A stretch of 64,000 nucleotides of DNA from SAR324 cluster bacterium (GTDB lineage: Bacteria > SAR324 > XYD2-FULL-50-16): contig JANQGX010000083.1 of NCBI GenBank assembly GCA_028282885.1, positions 1 through 64,000 of the forward strand, given 5' to 3'. A model generated the notes under the pieces. It did no database searches. It was not told where the DNA came from and was given only the letters and a program-made list of their open reading frames with translations. The first letter of the stretch is position 1. Each line of letters begins with the position of its first letter. Positions 23,495-32,845 of this stretch are shown here, in pieces. A program made the translations under genes and the position numbers.

Positions 23495-26185
23495 TCATTC
23501 GGCATCCTTTTCAGCGAATTTGAGACAAATACCGCCTCCCTGGTATTGCACCGAAAGCCCGATATTCTCCATCATCTCAATTCCCCGTCCATGAATCCTT
23601 AAATCTCCTTCCTGAGCCAGACGTTTCTTTTCGGTTGTCAGGTCAAACCCACTGCCACAATCTGAAACCGTAACAATCAACAACTTATCCTTGATTTCAA
23701 AATCGATATCAACCGGGAGGTCCGAGTGGTTTTTGTTTCCATGCTCAACGGCGTTAATCAGCGCTTCCCGGATAGCTACAGAGATCATGTTCCAGTCAAA
23801 CCTGCCTGGAGCGTGACGTTCCAGATAACCTGACATCTCTTCTACAATCTGATCAACATCCCTGAAATCGGACTTAATGGACTGTCGAAATCCAACTTCC
23901 GGTTTTTGGGGGATATCCGCTTCGAAAACAGCAATCGTCAAATCATCGGTAATTTCTATTGATCGGGTAACGAAGTCCACAATAGCATCCAGGGTGTATT
24001 GTGCCGATCGACCGCTCTTTGATTCGCTTAAACCTGATATAATATCCCGGGGAATAGCCTCCAAAACACCATCCGTTGCAATGATCAGCCGATCCCCTTT
24101 TTTGAATTCCATGACACCATGATCATACATATCCATGTCAGGAAACATACCAATAGGAACGCCGGTCCAGTCCGTCGATTTCGCTTTGCCGGTACTTTTG
24201 CTGATCACAATTCCGCCCGGAATTCCGGCATTAGCATAATGAAGAGCTTCCCTTATAGGATCCCATAGCAACACCAGTGCGCAAACAAAACGTTTATTCT
24301 CCTCCTCGGTGTCATGAGCGAAAAGGTTATTCAGATTGACTAAAAGATTGAAAGGATCGCTGTTTTGCCCCCAAGTTCCTTCAACCAGCCCGCTAAACCA
24401 AGAGGCAGTATACCCGCTCTGAATATCATGCCCTGCCACGTCACCCAGGATCAAACCAAATTTGCCATGCAGGTTAAACTGATGGCTTAGCACCAAGTCT
24501 CCACCAATCTTTCTGAATGCCTTTTGCCAGACTGCAAGCTGTCGATTTGACTTTTGTACAGCTTCCTCGATATTAACCCGGCTTTTGATTTTATCAAGGG
24601 AATCAGCATCCGCCATTTTCTCGGCATCCTGTAACGCCTGTTTAACTTTGTCGGAGAAGTGTTTGAGGACAGGAATCACCTGCTCGGTTTTAAATGGACA
24701 GACCAGGATTTCCGATATCTTTCCAGCGAGTAAATCGTGAGTTTGATTTTTATGTAGAATCAAAGCAATGTTCTGTAACCCGAAATTGGCCTTGATAAAA
24801 TATGCCAACTCAAGGTCCGTATCAGATTCAAGTATGATAAGATCGAACTCTTTTTCCGAGATCAGGTTTAACACCTCTTTGGTCTCGGTACAAATACTGA
24901 GATCAATCGACAATCCTGAGAATATCGTCTTTAGGGAGAAGGTGGTGATTTGGTTTTGGGATTTTAATAAAGCCGTCTTGATTTGAAGATCTTGAATCTT
25001 GTCTTTACCTTTCGATTCAGCAGAATCATCCTCACTTATCAGACGTTTGCAGATACTGATGAGGGACTGCGATTCAACAGGTTTGGGAAGATAGTCATCG
25101 GTTCCGGCTTCCAGGCACAGCTCCTTGTCTCCGCGCATGGCCAGAGCAGTAAGGGCGACAATGGGCGTTCGTTTCAGGGACTTTTCTTCTTCAATTTTCC
25201 TGATCGCCCGCGTGGCCTCAAATCCATCCATGATCGGCATGTTCATATCCATAATGATGATATCGAAGTCCGATCGACTCTTCCACTGAACCAGGGCATC
25301 CTCGCCGTTTTCCGCTTCCTCGATAACACACTTCTGCTTTTCCAGAATTTTTCTAAGAAGAATCCGGTTGTGTTTCATGTCCTCGACAAGCAGTATTTTT
25401 ACGCCAGTGAGGGATTCACTGTTTTGTCGGTTGTTTTCACCTGTAAAATATCCAAACTCGTCCAGGCATTCAATTCCCAGAAAGAAGTTTTCTCTTATCT
25501 CGGCGAATTGATGTAAAAAAAGATTGTCACCCAACAGTTCCGATATGCCACCCCTCGATTTAACAAAGATCAGCCCCAATATCCAATCGGAAAGCTGCTC
25601 ACAGCCTAGCTTTTCCGACTGCTCCAAAAAACGTTCGAGCACAGGTACTACCAGGGAAACGCCATCACTGATGATATCGTTAAGCTCTTCCACAAGATGT
25701 GTGAGAATCTCTTTTAACTGGGGTAATTCTGAAATCTGATTTTGCCGCAGGACATCCAGGTTCAATACCTGCCTGGATGAGAAAAGGGTTTGATCCCGTT
25801 TATAACCCGAAAGATCTGTCAGTAATCCAACAACCTGTTTAAGACCGAACAAATGCAATCGCAACTGACGAAAATCGAATGGTTTCGCAATGATTCTATC
25901 GATTCGTTCGAAGCAGGGGAGTTGCTCACGGGTAATTTTGTGATCGGGAGTATAGACAAGGCAGATGTAGCTACGTAGTTCGCGGATTCGATTTACCAGT
26001 TGATTGATATCAAAATCGCAACCTCCAACCAGTACAAATCGAACATCCGGATTGCTTTTCAAATAGGAGAGAATGGCACTGTCCTTCTCTTTTTTAATTA
26101 CCTCAAATCCCCAGGATTGAAGTATTGGAGAAAGGGTAGCCAGATCCTCCTTGTTTGATTCCGAAAGCAGTAGTTTCATCCCCAT
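23495..26185 (-). CDS. Multi-receiver SpoIIE phosphatase with anti-sigma kinase domain
   Basis: A protein of about 896 residues with five modules. First, a degenerate receiver-like domain (about 5-115; the phosphoacceptor region reads VLVGGCD, but a KPF lysine remains). A helical linker follows. Then a complete receiver (about 263-385) with acidic pair ED, phosphoacceptor in IIIMDMNMP and KPV. A third receiver-like domain (about 400-515) has IILESD in place of the Asp. Next is a PP2C/SpoIIE phosphatase (about 555-750; LILGDVAGHD, GVPIGMFPD, IIATDGVLEAI). Last is a GHKL/RsbW-type kinase domain (about 760-895; REALINAVEHGN, DCGSGFD, HGRGIEMM). The pair of opposed activities suits control of a STAS anti-sigma antagonist, and one lies 330 bases upstream. 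An in-frame TTG at 26194 could also be the start; ATG at 26185 or 26179 is preferred. Confidence 0.9.
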   Translation of the reverse strand: MGMKLLLSESNKEDLATLSPILQSWGFEVIKKEKDSAILSYLKSNPDVRFVLVGGCDFDINQLVNRIRELRSYICLVYTPDHKITREQLPCFERIDRIIAKPFDFRQLRLHLFGLKQVVGLLTDLSGYKRDQTLFSSRQVLNLDVLRQNQISELPQLKEILTHLVEELNDIISDGVSLVVPVLERFLEQSEKLGCEQLSDWILGLIFVKSRGGISELLGDNLFLHQFAEIRENFFLGIECLDEFGYFTGENNRQNSESLTGVKILLVEDMKHNRILLRKILEKQKCVIEEAENGEDALVQWKSRSDFDIIIMDMNMPIMDGFEATRAIRKIEEEKSLKRTPIVALTALAMRGDKELCLEAGTDDYLPKPVESQSLISICKRLISEDDSAESKGKDKIQDLQIKTALLKSQNQITTFSLKTIFSGLSIDLSICTETKEVLNLISEKEFDLIILESDTDLELAYFIKANFGLQNIALILHKNQTHDLLAGKISEILVCPFKTEQVIPVLKHFSDKVKQALQDAEKMADADSLDKIKSRVNIEEAVQKSNRQLAVWQKAFRKIGGDLVLSHQFNLHGKFGLILGDVAGHDIQSGYTASWFSGLVEGTWGQNSDPFNLLVNLNNLFAHDTEEENKRFVCALVLLWDPIREALHYANAGIPGGIVISKSTGKAKSTDWTGVPIGMFPDMDMYDHGVMEFKKGDRLIIATDGVLEAIPRDIISGLSESKSGRSAQYTLDAIVDFVTRSIEITDDLTIAVFEADIPQKPEVGFRQSIKSDFRDVDQIVEEMSGYLERHAPGRFDWNMISVAIREALINAVEHGNKNHSDLPVDIDFEIKDKLLIVTVSDCGSGFDLTTEKKRLAQEGDLRIHGRGIEMMENIGLSVQYQGGGICLKFAEKDAE

Positions 26186-26517
26186 TGCCCACAAATCGGG
26201 TCAATAGCGTCTGACCCAAAAATTCGTCTGTTTTTATCTCAACCAGCGATGTTGAATACTTGAATCCGGTTAAACTTATTCAAGCCGACTGTGTTTCGAC
26301 TCACCGGTGACTTCCCATGTGTATCCATCAACAATAACACCATATTTCACATTCTTATCAAAACAAGCTCAATGCATGAATATCAGAGCAGTGCGTCTTT
26401 GGAATAATGGAAGTGGTTTTATGTCTGTTGACTTTTTGACAGGTTATGAATCCGGAATAATGGACATCCAGGCGGCATTGTTCTAAAATGTGCGGCTTAG
26501 AATCGTGAGCCAGGCAG
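26186..26517. other. Intergenic region between STAS and SpoIIE genes
   Basis: About 330 bases with no ORF, tRNA or strong hairpin. It must hold the SpoIIE promoter unless the STAS gene reads through. Nothing specific could be recognised. Confidence 0.4.
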
Positions 26518-26829
26518 TTAGGAGGATTGTATCTCAAATTTTTCGTCTAGTTTGAAGAGAGACAAAACCTTCTGAACAGGTTCATTGCACCCCAGGATTT
26601 TGAAAACCCTATCACTGGATTGGGCTTTTTTGTACGCCCCAACAATGAAATTCACACCAATTGAATCAAGGGTATTTACACCGTGACAATCGAAGATCAA
26701 TTCATTCCAATCCTGATTGCTGTCGAGGTAGCTGGCCAGCAGTCCTCGCATTTCCGGAATTTTGGAAGCTACGATCTCGTCAGTGATTTTGCAAACTATA
26801 ACTTTATCTTGTGAGTCAAATTCTATCAT
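26518..26829 (-). CDS. STAS-domain anti-sigma factor antagonist
   Basis: A 103-residue single STAS domain (SpoIIAA/RsbV fold). The loop carrying the regulatory serine reads GVNTLDSIGVNFIVGAY near residues 49-65, so the expected phosphorylation site Ser56 is present. In partner-switching systems an RsbW-type kinase phosphorylates this serine and a PP2C phosphatase removes the phosphate. Both activities are fused in the next gene downstream (23495-26185), so the two proteins very likely form one switch. The output (sigma factor, cyclase or other effector) is not visible here. The ATG start gives the expected length. Confidence 0.9.
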   Translation of the reverse strand: MIEFDSQDKVIVCKITDEIVASKIPEMRGLLASYLDSNQDWNELIFDCHGVNTLDSIGVNFIVGAYKKAQSSDRVFKILGCNEPVQKVLSLFKLDEKFEIQSS

Positions 26830-26917
26830 AACTTTTGTTCGATATGGTTTTGTCAGCCGGCACCCTGATAACTCAACTCCCGAATACCATGACAGTATCG
26901 TTGCTCTTCCATTCTTT

Positions 26918-26956
26918 GTTTGAGACAGACGGTTTGTAATACCCGTCTACTCAAAC
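26918..26956. repeat. Two-step inverted repeat upstream of the STAS gene
   Basis: GTTTGAG (26918-26924) pairs with CTCAAAC (26950-26956), and inside it GACGG pairs with CCGTC across a small asymmetric internal loop. It lies about 90 bases upstream of the STAS start (minus strand). It could be a leader hairpin, a terminator or a protein-binding dyad. Confidence 0.35.
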
Positions 26957-27071
26957 TCCCATGATTTTGTTATTCACGAACCAGGAATAGTTGAGGTTTT
27001 AGGTAAATATACATTCTTTTTCCCCAAATGAGTAGATCTTTTTTATAGTCCTCCTGTTCTTCGGCTTTTAG

Positions 27072-27479
27072 CTACTGGGTGAGCAACATTTGAGAATGCT
27101 CGGAGTGAAATCGCCGTAAACAGCAGTTTGCGGATTAAATCCCCATGCCGGAGAAGGCGGCTTGTTCGGAAGAGAGGAACTGGAAAAATTATACCGCCAT
27201 TGAGGCGGGAAACTTAACAGAGTTAACGTTTCAGGACCCTGGCCGGCTGATACTGTTTTTCTTCAAGCTCTGAATGAAGGGGTTGACTTGATTGTCGCCC
27301 AATATCATGATCAAGACTTGATCGCTATGAAACTTCTGTCCTTTGATACGACAGTCAAAGTTTCCGTAGCGTTGCTTATTATCAGGACATCAGTCGACCA
27401 CGGAATAGCATTTGATATAGCAGGGCTCGGAAAAGCTGACCACAAGAATATGATCTGTGCAATTAACCACGCAGTATAA
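27072..27479 (+). pseudogene. pdxA: Decayed remnant of pdxA (4-hydroxythreonine-4-phosphate dehydrogenase)
   Basis: Reading one frame through, the translation matches the C-terminal third of PdxA: VCGLNPHAGEGGLFGREE near 27126, VSGPWPADTVF, then VAQYHDQDLIAMKLLSF, IIRTSVDHGIAFDIAG and GKADHKNM. PdxA oxidises 4-phosphohydroxy-threonine in pyridoxal 5'-phosphate synthesis. The frame is broken by TAA at 27117-27119 and TGA at 27201-27203, and the first two thirds of the gene, including the NAD-binding part, are missing. The longest piece still open is 27288-27479. The conserved YHDQ and TSVDHG metal and substrate motifs survive, so decay is fairly recent. Sequencing errors alone would not explain the missing 5' part. 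Confidence 0.85.
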
Positions 27480-27684
27480 TTGTGTCATTATTAAAAATTC
27501 CAGGAATACTATACAAATAAGGAAGCAAAGCTAATTTTGATAAATATCTGAGACGAAGGCTGGTTTTTTTAATGTCAAATCTTTGTTTTTTTTATTACAA
27601 TAGATCCAGATTCCGATAACATCTTGAGAGCTGGCCTTTTATCATCACTGAAAATTTTTCTCACCTTAATTAAAAACAGACATA

Positions 27685-28065
27685 ATGAACGAAAACTATC
27701 GTGTACTGGTTGTCGATGACAACCCCAAAATCAGGAATCTGATAGCCAATATTCTTCGAAGTGCCGATTTCAAGAAAATCACCGAGGCGGAAAACGGACA
27801 GCAGGCCTGGGATATTATTCAGGAGAATCAATTTGATTTGATCCTTACTGACTTTATGATGCCTGAATTAGATGGAATTGAACTTCTCAAAAAAATCCGC
27901 TCCGGAGCAGACGAATTCAAATCGACCCCGGTTCTAATGATTACGGCATCTGACAGATCAGCCGACATTGTCGAAGCAGCAAAATGGAAAATCAACGGGT
28001 ACATTGTCAAACCGTTTCGCATCAAAACCGTCCTTGAGAAGATCAACTCCGTACTTTGCGGATAA
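27685..28065 (+). CDS. Single-domain response regulator (CheY-like)
   Basis: A 126-residue stand-alone receiver domain. It has the acidic pair VVDDNPK at 10-16, the phosphoacceptor in LILTDFMMPELDG near residue 52-56, the switch Thr/Ser in MITASD, and the KPF lysine in YIVKPFRIK near 110. There is no output domain. No chemotaxis genes are nearby, so the partner kinase is unknown. Its stop codon lies just before the likely prmC start (GTG at 28080), so the genes are probably co-transcribed. An ancestral chemotaxis or developmental role cannot be told from sequence. Confidence 0.93.
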   Translation: MNENYRVLVVDDNPKIRNLIANILRSADFKKITEAENGQQAWDIIQENQFDLILTDFMMPELDGIELLKKIRSGADEFKSTPVLMITASDRSADIVEAAKWKINGYIVKPFRIKTVLEKINSVLCG

Positions 28066-28079
28066 AGATAAACCTCGCC

Positions 28080-28970
28080 GTGCTCTGGACTCCCCCTAAA
28101 CTGGTAAAATGGATTTGTGACGATATTAAAAAACGTGGTTTCCCCCCACCACATCGATTACAAGCCGAGCAACTGGTATGTCATGCCTTGAACATTTCCA
28201 GACTCGATATTTATCTTCAGCATGATAAACCGAGTTCACCGGAAGAGCTGAGCTTTCTTCGTGAACTCTTGAAAAAGAGGTACAAACGGGAGCCTGTTGC
28301 CTATATTACCGGTTCCTGCGAATTCTGGTCCCTCAACTTTCAGGTAGGCCCAGGTGTGCTGATCCCCAGACATGAAACCGAGATTCTGATTGAATCTGCT
28401 CTGGACTATTTATCGAATCAAAAAGAGTTAAAAGAAATCAAGATTCTGGAACTCGGCACAGGAAGCGGTGCAATCCCTCTGGCTCTTTGCTCGGAAAGAT
28501 CAAATCTCACTGTTGTCTCCACAGACATCAGCAAAGAAGCACTGGCCTACGCCCATCAAAATATCAAAAAACATTTCAACCTACTCGAAAAGAAAGACAA
28601 TCGTATCCTGACCGTCCTTTCAGACAGATTTTCCGCCATCAAACCGGGTAGCATCTTTGATTACATCATCAGCAATCCACCCTATATTCCATCCCGGGAC
28701 ATCGATAATTTGCAGATGGAGGTCGCACAATGGGAACCCCGCCAAGCCCTGAATGGCGGGCCTGATGGACTTGAATTCTATCAATACTTGATGAATGCGG
28801 CAGTCGAGTATTTGAAACCTGATGGGTATTTAATTTTTGAACATGGATTTGATCAGGTCAGTCCGATATCCGATCTTTTCAGTTCGGAATCCATTTTGAG
28901 CCTCGTTGAAAAACGAAAGGACTATTCGAAAAACGACAGAGTTATGGTCTACCGAAAACATAAAAAATAA
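28080..28970 (+). CDS. prmC: Release factor glutamine methyltransferase
   Basis: A protein of about 296 residues that methylates the glutamine of the GGQ motif in peptide-chain release factors. It has an N-terminal helical domain, an EPVAYITGSCEFW segment near 77, the SAM-binding motif ILELGTGSGAIPLAL near 128, and the catalytic NPPY in IISNPPYIP near 203, followed by the usual EPRQALNGGPDGL. I prefer the GTG at 28080, which gives the normal start (LWTPPKLVKW); an in-frame TTG at 28056 would overlap the preceding receiver gene. Its 3' end overlaps only the unused upstream part of the ispA frame. Confidence 0.93.
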   Translation: MLWTPPKLVKWICDDIKKRGFPPPHRLQAEQLVCHALNISRLDIYLQHDKPSSPEELSFLRELLKKRYKREPVAYITGSCEFWSLNFQVGPGVLIPRHETEILIESALDYLSNQKELKEIKILELGTGSGAIPLALCSERSNLTVVSTDISKEALAYAHQNIKKHFNLLEKKDNRILTVLSDRFSAIKPGSIFDYIISNPPYIPSRDIDNLQMEVAQWEPRQALNGGPDGLEFYQYLMNAAVEYLKPDGYLIFEHGFDQVSPISDLFSSESILSLVEKRKDYSKNDRVMVYRKHKK

Positions 28971-29040
28971 CAAAATTGAAATAACGCATACCGCGCTGAG
29001 AAACGTGGTCGGGTTTATCAATAGAGCACGAAATACGGAT

Positions 29041-29940
29041 ATGAATGCATCATTATCATTTCGACAATACTATTCAGAAAAACTGGACTTGTTTGAGGCC
29101 TACCTGAAACAGAGTTTTCCGACGCTTCCGAAAGAGGTTAAAATTCTGGAAGACTCAATGAGATATTCACTTTTCGCAGGTGGTAAGCGGTTGAGGCCTG
29201 TTCTCATTTTGACCACAGCAGAATGCGGAGGTTTGGATCCGCAAATTGCCCTGCCATATGCTTGTGCGGTGGAATACATCCATACCTACTCTCTGATTCA
29301 TGACGATCTTCCTTGCATGGACGATGACGATCTTAGAAGAGGAAAACCAACCAACCACATTCAATTCGGTGAAGCTATCGCTCTGTTGGCCGGTGACGCT
29401 TTGTTGACTCACAGTTTCAGATTGATCAGCTCAGCCTCGTCAACTTCGGTCAGTGAAACCAATCGCCTTAAAATCATCTCTATATTGGCAGAAAAGTCAG
29501 GTATTTACGGGATGGTATCAGGTCAGGTTGCTGATATTGACAACACCGAAACCGATAATCCCTCGGCAAAGCTGAATTTTATCCACCGCCACAAGACAGG
29601 AGCTCTGATCACATCCTGCATTCAGATCGGAGCTATCTTAGCTGATTTTGATCCAGGTGAAGTCGACCTCTTGACAGAATTCGGCCAGGAGATTGGTAAG
29701 TGTTTTCAAATACAGGATGATATTTTGGATGAGATTGGAGATGAGGAAGCTTTAGGTAAAACTCCGGGCACTGACCAGCGAAACGAAACGCTGACTTACC
29801 CGAAAATCTATGGATTGGAAGAGTCTAAAAAACTTGCTGATCTAAGCTACCAAAAAGCAATTGCCAGCCTTGATGATATCAGCAAAGATGTCGACCGATT
29901 AAGACAATTAGCCGGTTTTGTCTTAAAGAGAGATCATTAA
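29041..29940 (+). CDS. ispA: Farnesyl/geranylgeranyl diphosphate synthase
   Basis: A protein of about 299 residues, a trans-type polyprenyl synthase that elongates DMAPP with IPP. It has GGKRLRP near residue 50, the first Asp-rich motif DDLPCMDDDDLRRG near 90 with the two-residue insert of the bacterial type, GDALLT, and the second Asp-rich motif QDDILDEIGD near 225. The length matches IspA. The open frame extends back to 28906, but that part overlaps prmC out of frame, so the ATG at 29041 (MNASLSFRQYY) is chosen. It uses the products of the non-mevalonate pathway to which ispF belongs. Confidence 0.94.
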   Translation: MNASLSFRQYYSEKLDLFEAYLKQSFPTLPKEVKILEDSMRYSLFAGGKRLRPVLILTTAECGGLDPQIALPYACAVEYIHTYSLIHDDLPCMDDDDLRRGKPTNHIQFGEAIALLAGDALLTHSFRLISSASSTSVSETNRLKIISILAEKSGIYGMVSGQVADIDNTETDNPSAKLNFIHRHKTGALITSCIQIGAILADFDPGEVDLLTEFGQEIGKCFQIQDDILDEIGDEEALGKTPGTDQRNETLTYPKIYGLEESKKLADLSYQKAIASLDDISKDVDRLRQLAGFVLKRDH

Positions 29941-29964
29941 CCACCACATTCCCGACTGTAATCA

Positions 29965-30684
29965 TCATCGTTTTTCAGGTGACGCGCTTGAAGGTGAGAG
30001 TTTTTTCAGTTTCAATTCGCCGGCAAATCCAGGTTGAAAATTGATGATGGCCAGTTTTGCCGAAGTTCCTGCTTTCGAGTTGGATACCTCCAGTATTTTA
30101 GGAAAAATCAGATCGCGGTGGGTCAGCCAGCTTTTATAGACTGCAGATAAACTTTCAGCACCCGAAGACTTAACCATTCTTGATGGTTTATCGTTGTGAA
30201 ACTCAAACTTTAGAGTTTCGCCGGATTTTTCTGTTAAGCGTCCCCACAGAACCGACTGCAATTCCACAATCGACAAACTTCGAATAATGGGCAGATCTAT
30301 TCTCTTTCTCTCACCGTATTCAAACTCGAAGTACTCACGCTCGGAGTAGTCATTCATCTGAACGATATATTTATCTGCATACAGTTCCAGGAGCGTTCCG
30401 CCAAGGGGATGAGAAATCATCAGCTTCAGTTCATGATTGCGGGTTAAGATTAGACTACAGGAGCCGCTATAAGATTTATCCCTGGTCTTAATCCTCGCTT
30501 TACAATCGGCAATATAATCCAAACCGATAACATCAACCTCGAAACTCTTGAGGGCTCGCAAAGCTGATGTTTTATCCGGGGTGGGTTTGGTATTTGGTTC
30601 GATCTCGTGTCTCTGTATCTGACATCCGCTCACCATTATCAGTGCTATGAGTATTCCGATAATGGATTTATCAATTCCTTTCAT
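29965..30684 (-). CDS. Outer-membrane-type lipoprotein, possibly LolB-like
   Basis: A 239-residue protein with a lipoprotein signal: hydrophobic IIGILIALIM followed by the lipobox VSGC, Cys near residue 21. The mature part is beta-rich, with repeating strands such as CSLILTRNHELKLMISHP and LELYADKYIVQMND, reminiscent of the LolA/LolB or DUF4292 half-barrel that carries or inserts lipoproteins. I cannot confirm that family by eye. Its ATG overlaps the stop of the lytic transglycosylase gene by four bases (ATGA), so the two are translationally coupled and probably act together on the envelope. Confidence 0.8.
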   Translation of the reverse strand: MKGIDKSIIGILIALIMVSGCQIQRHEIEPNTKPTPDKTSALRALKSFEVDVIGLDYIADCKARIKTRDKSYSGSCSLILTRNHELKLMISHPLGGTLLELYADKYIVQMNDYSEREYFEFEYGERKRIDLPIIRSLSIVELQSVLWGRLTEKSGETLKFEFHNDKPSRMVKSSGAESLSAVYKSWLTHRDLIFPKILEVSNSKAGTSAKLAIINFQPGFAGELKLKKLSPSSASPEKR

Positions 30685-32822
30685 GGTGTTTCATACAGTG
30701 TGCGATAAAGGTAATAAGTCCTCATCACCCGCCGCACATAGTTTTTGGTTTCTGTGAAGGTGATACTTTCCACAAACTCATCATTATCATTTGATGTAAG
30801 CCTTTTTCGCCAGCGTTTGACATTCGTCGGACCGCCGTTATAGGCCGCCAGAGAATGAATCACATTTCCGTCATACCGTCGCAAAAGCCTTCTGAGATAG
30901 GCTGCACCCAATTTCATGTTGATCTCGGGCTTCTTTAGTTTGTCCTCCTGCACCTTCATTCCTATTCTTTTTCCCATAAATTTTGCGGTCGCCGGCATCA
31001 ATTGCATCAAACCAATGGCACCAGCAGAAGATACCACTTCCGGGTTGAAATGAGACTCCTCTCGCATGACCGACAAAATCAACGTGTTTGGAACCGAGAG
31101 CAGCTCTGACAATTGGTTTACCTGATGATCATAAGCCAAAGGGTAGAAATAGGGCATCATCAGGTTTCTTCCGCTAATGCTGCTTTCCAGCAAAACCCGA
31201 AACCGAGACTCGGCAATAAGTTGCACAAGATAGTACTGTTCCACATCAAGTAGCATATCTGCCATTTTAAGTAACAGAAACGAATCAGCGGACTTCATCA
31301 TAGACCTGACAACGGATTCTGCAATACCCTCATTATCCAGCATAAAAACCAGCCTGATAAACTCCAGCTTCTCCAGTTCGAGCGGCGATACCTTCCCATC
31401 AATTACCGGTGCCTCTTTACCGGGTTTCACATAGCCGGCAAACTCAGAACCTTCTTTATGCCGAAAGACTGAATGTAAACCATAATAAGTAAGGGGATAT
31501 TTTTGATGACATCTCTCAAGGGTTCCTTTTTGTTGTAGTTTGAGCTTGTAACCCCAATAACAGAATCTCGCACCAATCTCTTTGTTTTTAAAAGAGTAGT
31601 TATTAGACCAGTTGATTATTTTTGCCATTTCAGCTTGGTTTCCCAATCTGTAATAGCTCCACCAGATTTTCCACTTGATTCGGGAAACTTCATACTCGCC
31701 AGCCTGATAGGGATGCAGTTTCTGGTAATAATTTGCAGCAGACTGATACTGCCCTCTTGCAAAATAGTATTCGGCAATTGATAAATAGTACGGATCCGGT
31801 TTGAACGAGGGATCCGCCTTCTTTTTCTGTTCCAAGACCTTGATGGCATTTCCCGGGTTCTTCTTTTTCAGCCAGAGTTCAAAACGCCGGGATAAAACTT
31901 CGGAATCTGAAAGACCATATCTTGTTTGGATCTTTTTGTTATCCAGCTCCTGCAGCAAGTAGCTGTACTGTCTGCGTTTGATGAGAGTTTTGAAGTAAAG
32001 CTCTCTCAGTGATTTAAACGTCTCATGCTTTTTATCAACCAACAGTGCCAAATAGTCCGAGGCGGTTTGGGAGATATAGGTGTAGTTCTTGATTGAGTAC
32101 TGTTGCTTAAAATGTCGTAGAATCTGATCCTGATACCCATCAGCTCTTTTTTTAATGTGGTTGACGATTGTTTTCTCCTTTGCAGAAAGGGCAAAAACAT
32201 CATCATAACTCCATATCTTTACCTGTACTTCTTTTGTCCGGGGGTCATTAGCTGCAAATGTCTGTTGGTAGAGACGCAAAGTCTCGACACCGTCTTCCAT
32301 TACGGCTACATGGGGAATCATCACTTCCAGTGCTTGCCTTAGCAAAAATTTGTCCGGAAACGACTTGAACTCCGAAATCAGGATTTTGTTGATCTCGTCA
32401 AGCAGGAATATACCGGTTTCTGCACTCACATTATTGACAATCAGCTTTAGTAACTCTTTTTTCTGTTTGGTGATATGGAAGTAATGCAGTTTTTCAAACA
32501 ACAGAACCTCAGCCAAAGGGCCGGTCAGTCGATTTGCAAGAGAATCCAGATAGGACGCAGATTTGGTGTAGTTCTCTGTTTTAAGATAAGTCTTATAATA
32601 TAAGTAATCGGCTATGCTTTCATTTAACTCCTTTCCGTTTTTGTCCAGCGCCTCTAACAGCAAGGCGATCTTACCGCTGCGATACAGTTCAACACTTGAT
32701 CTCAGAATCGTATTCGGGGCAGTCGAATCTGCATTTGCAATTCGGGAAACATCCAAATAGGTTATAAGGAGGGCCAAAAGGATTATGGGTACAAATCGAT
32801 ATCTCGGTTTGCTTTTCAGCAT
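30681..32822 (-). CDS. Soluble lytic murein transglycosylase (Slt70-like)
   Basis: A 713-residue periplasmic enzyme that cleaves peptidoglycan to anhydro-muropeptides. An N-terminal hydrophobic segment (VPIILLALLITYL) is a signal peptide or anchor. A long alpha-superhelical region with TPR-like repeats follows (about 40-560). The C-terminal SLT domain has MREESHFNPE near 586-595 with catalytic Glu589, SAGAIGLMQLMPATA, and LAAYNGGPTNVKRW near 659-672. This is the Slt70 layout and length. It is the first gene of a two-gene unit with the overlapping lipoprotein gene, and diverges from the gene at 32846. Confidence 0.93.
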   Translation of the reverse strand: MLKSKPRYRFVPIILLALLITYLDVSRIANADSTAPNTILRSSVELYRSGKIALLLEALDKNGKELNESIADYLYYKTYLKTENYTKSASYLDSLANRLTGPLAEVLLFEKLHYFHITKQKKELLKLIVNNVSAETGIFLLDEINKILISEFKSFPDKFLLRQALEVMIPHVAVMEDGVETLRLYQQTFAANDPRTKEVQVKIWSYDDVFALSAKEKTIVNHIKKRADGYQDQILRHFKQQYSIKNYTYISQTASDYLALLVDKKHETFKSLRELYFKTLIKRRQYSYLLQELDNKKIQTRYGLSDSEVLSRRFELWLKKKNPGNAIKVLEQKKKADPSFKPDPYYLSIAEYYFARGQYQSAANYYQKLHPYQAGEYEVSRIKWKIWWSYYRLGNQAEMAKIINWSNNYSFKNKEIGARFCYWGYKLKLQQKGTLERCHQKYPLTYYGLHSVFRHKEGSEFAGYVKPGKEAPVIDGKVSPLELEKLEFIRLVFMLDNEGIAESVVRSMMKSADSFLLLKMADMLLDVEQYYLVQLIAESRFRVLLESSISGRNLMMPYFYPLAYDHQVNQLSELLSVPNTLILSVMREESHFNPEVVSSAGAIGLMQLMPATAKFMGKRIGMKVQEDKLKKPEINMKLGAAYLRRLLRRYDGNVIHSLAAYNGGPTNVKRWRKRLTSNDNDEFVESITFTETKNYVRRVMRTYYLYRTLYETP

Positions 32823-32845
32823 TTTTCAACCAATTGTGATGTTCA

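Noticed and set aside
28906..29040. 45-codon N-terminal extension of the ispA frame
   Set aside because: It overlaps prmC out of frame, and the family's normal N terminus begins at the ATG at 29041.
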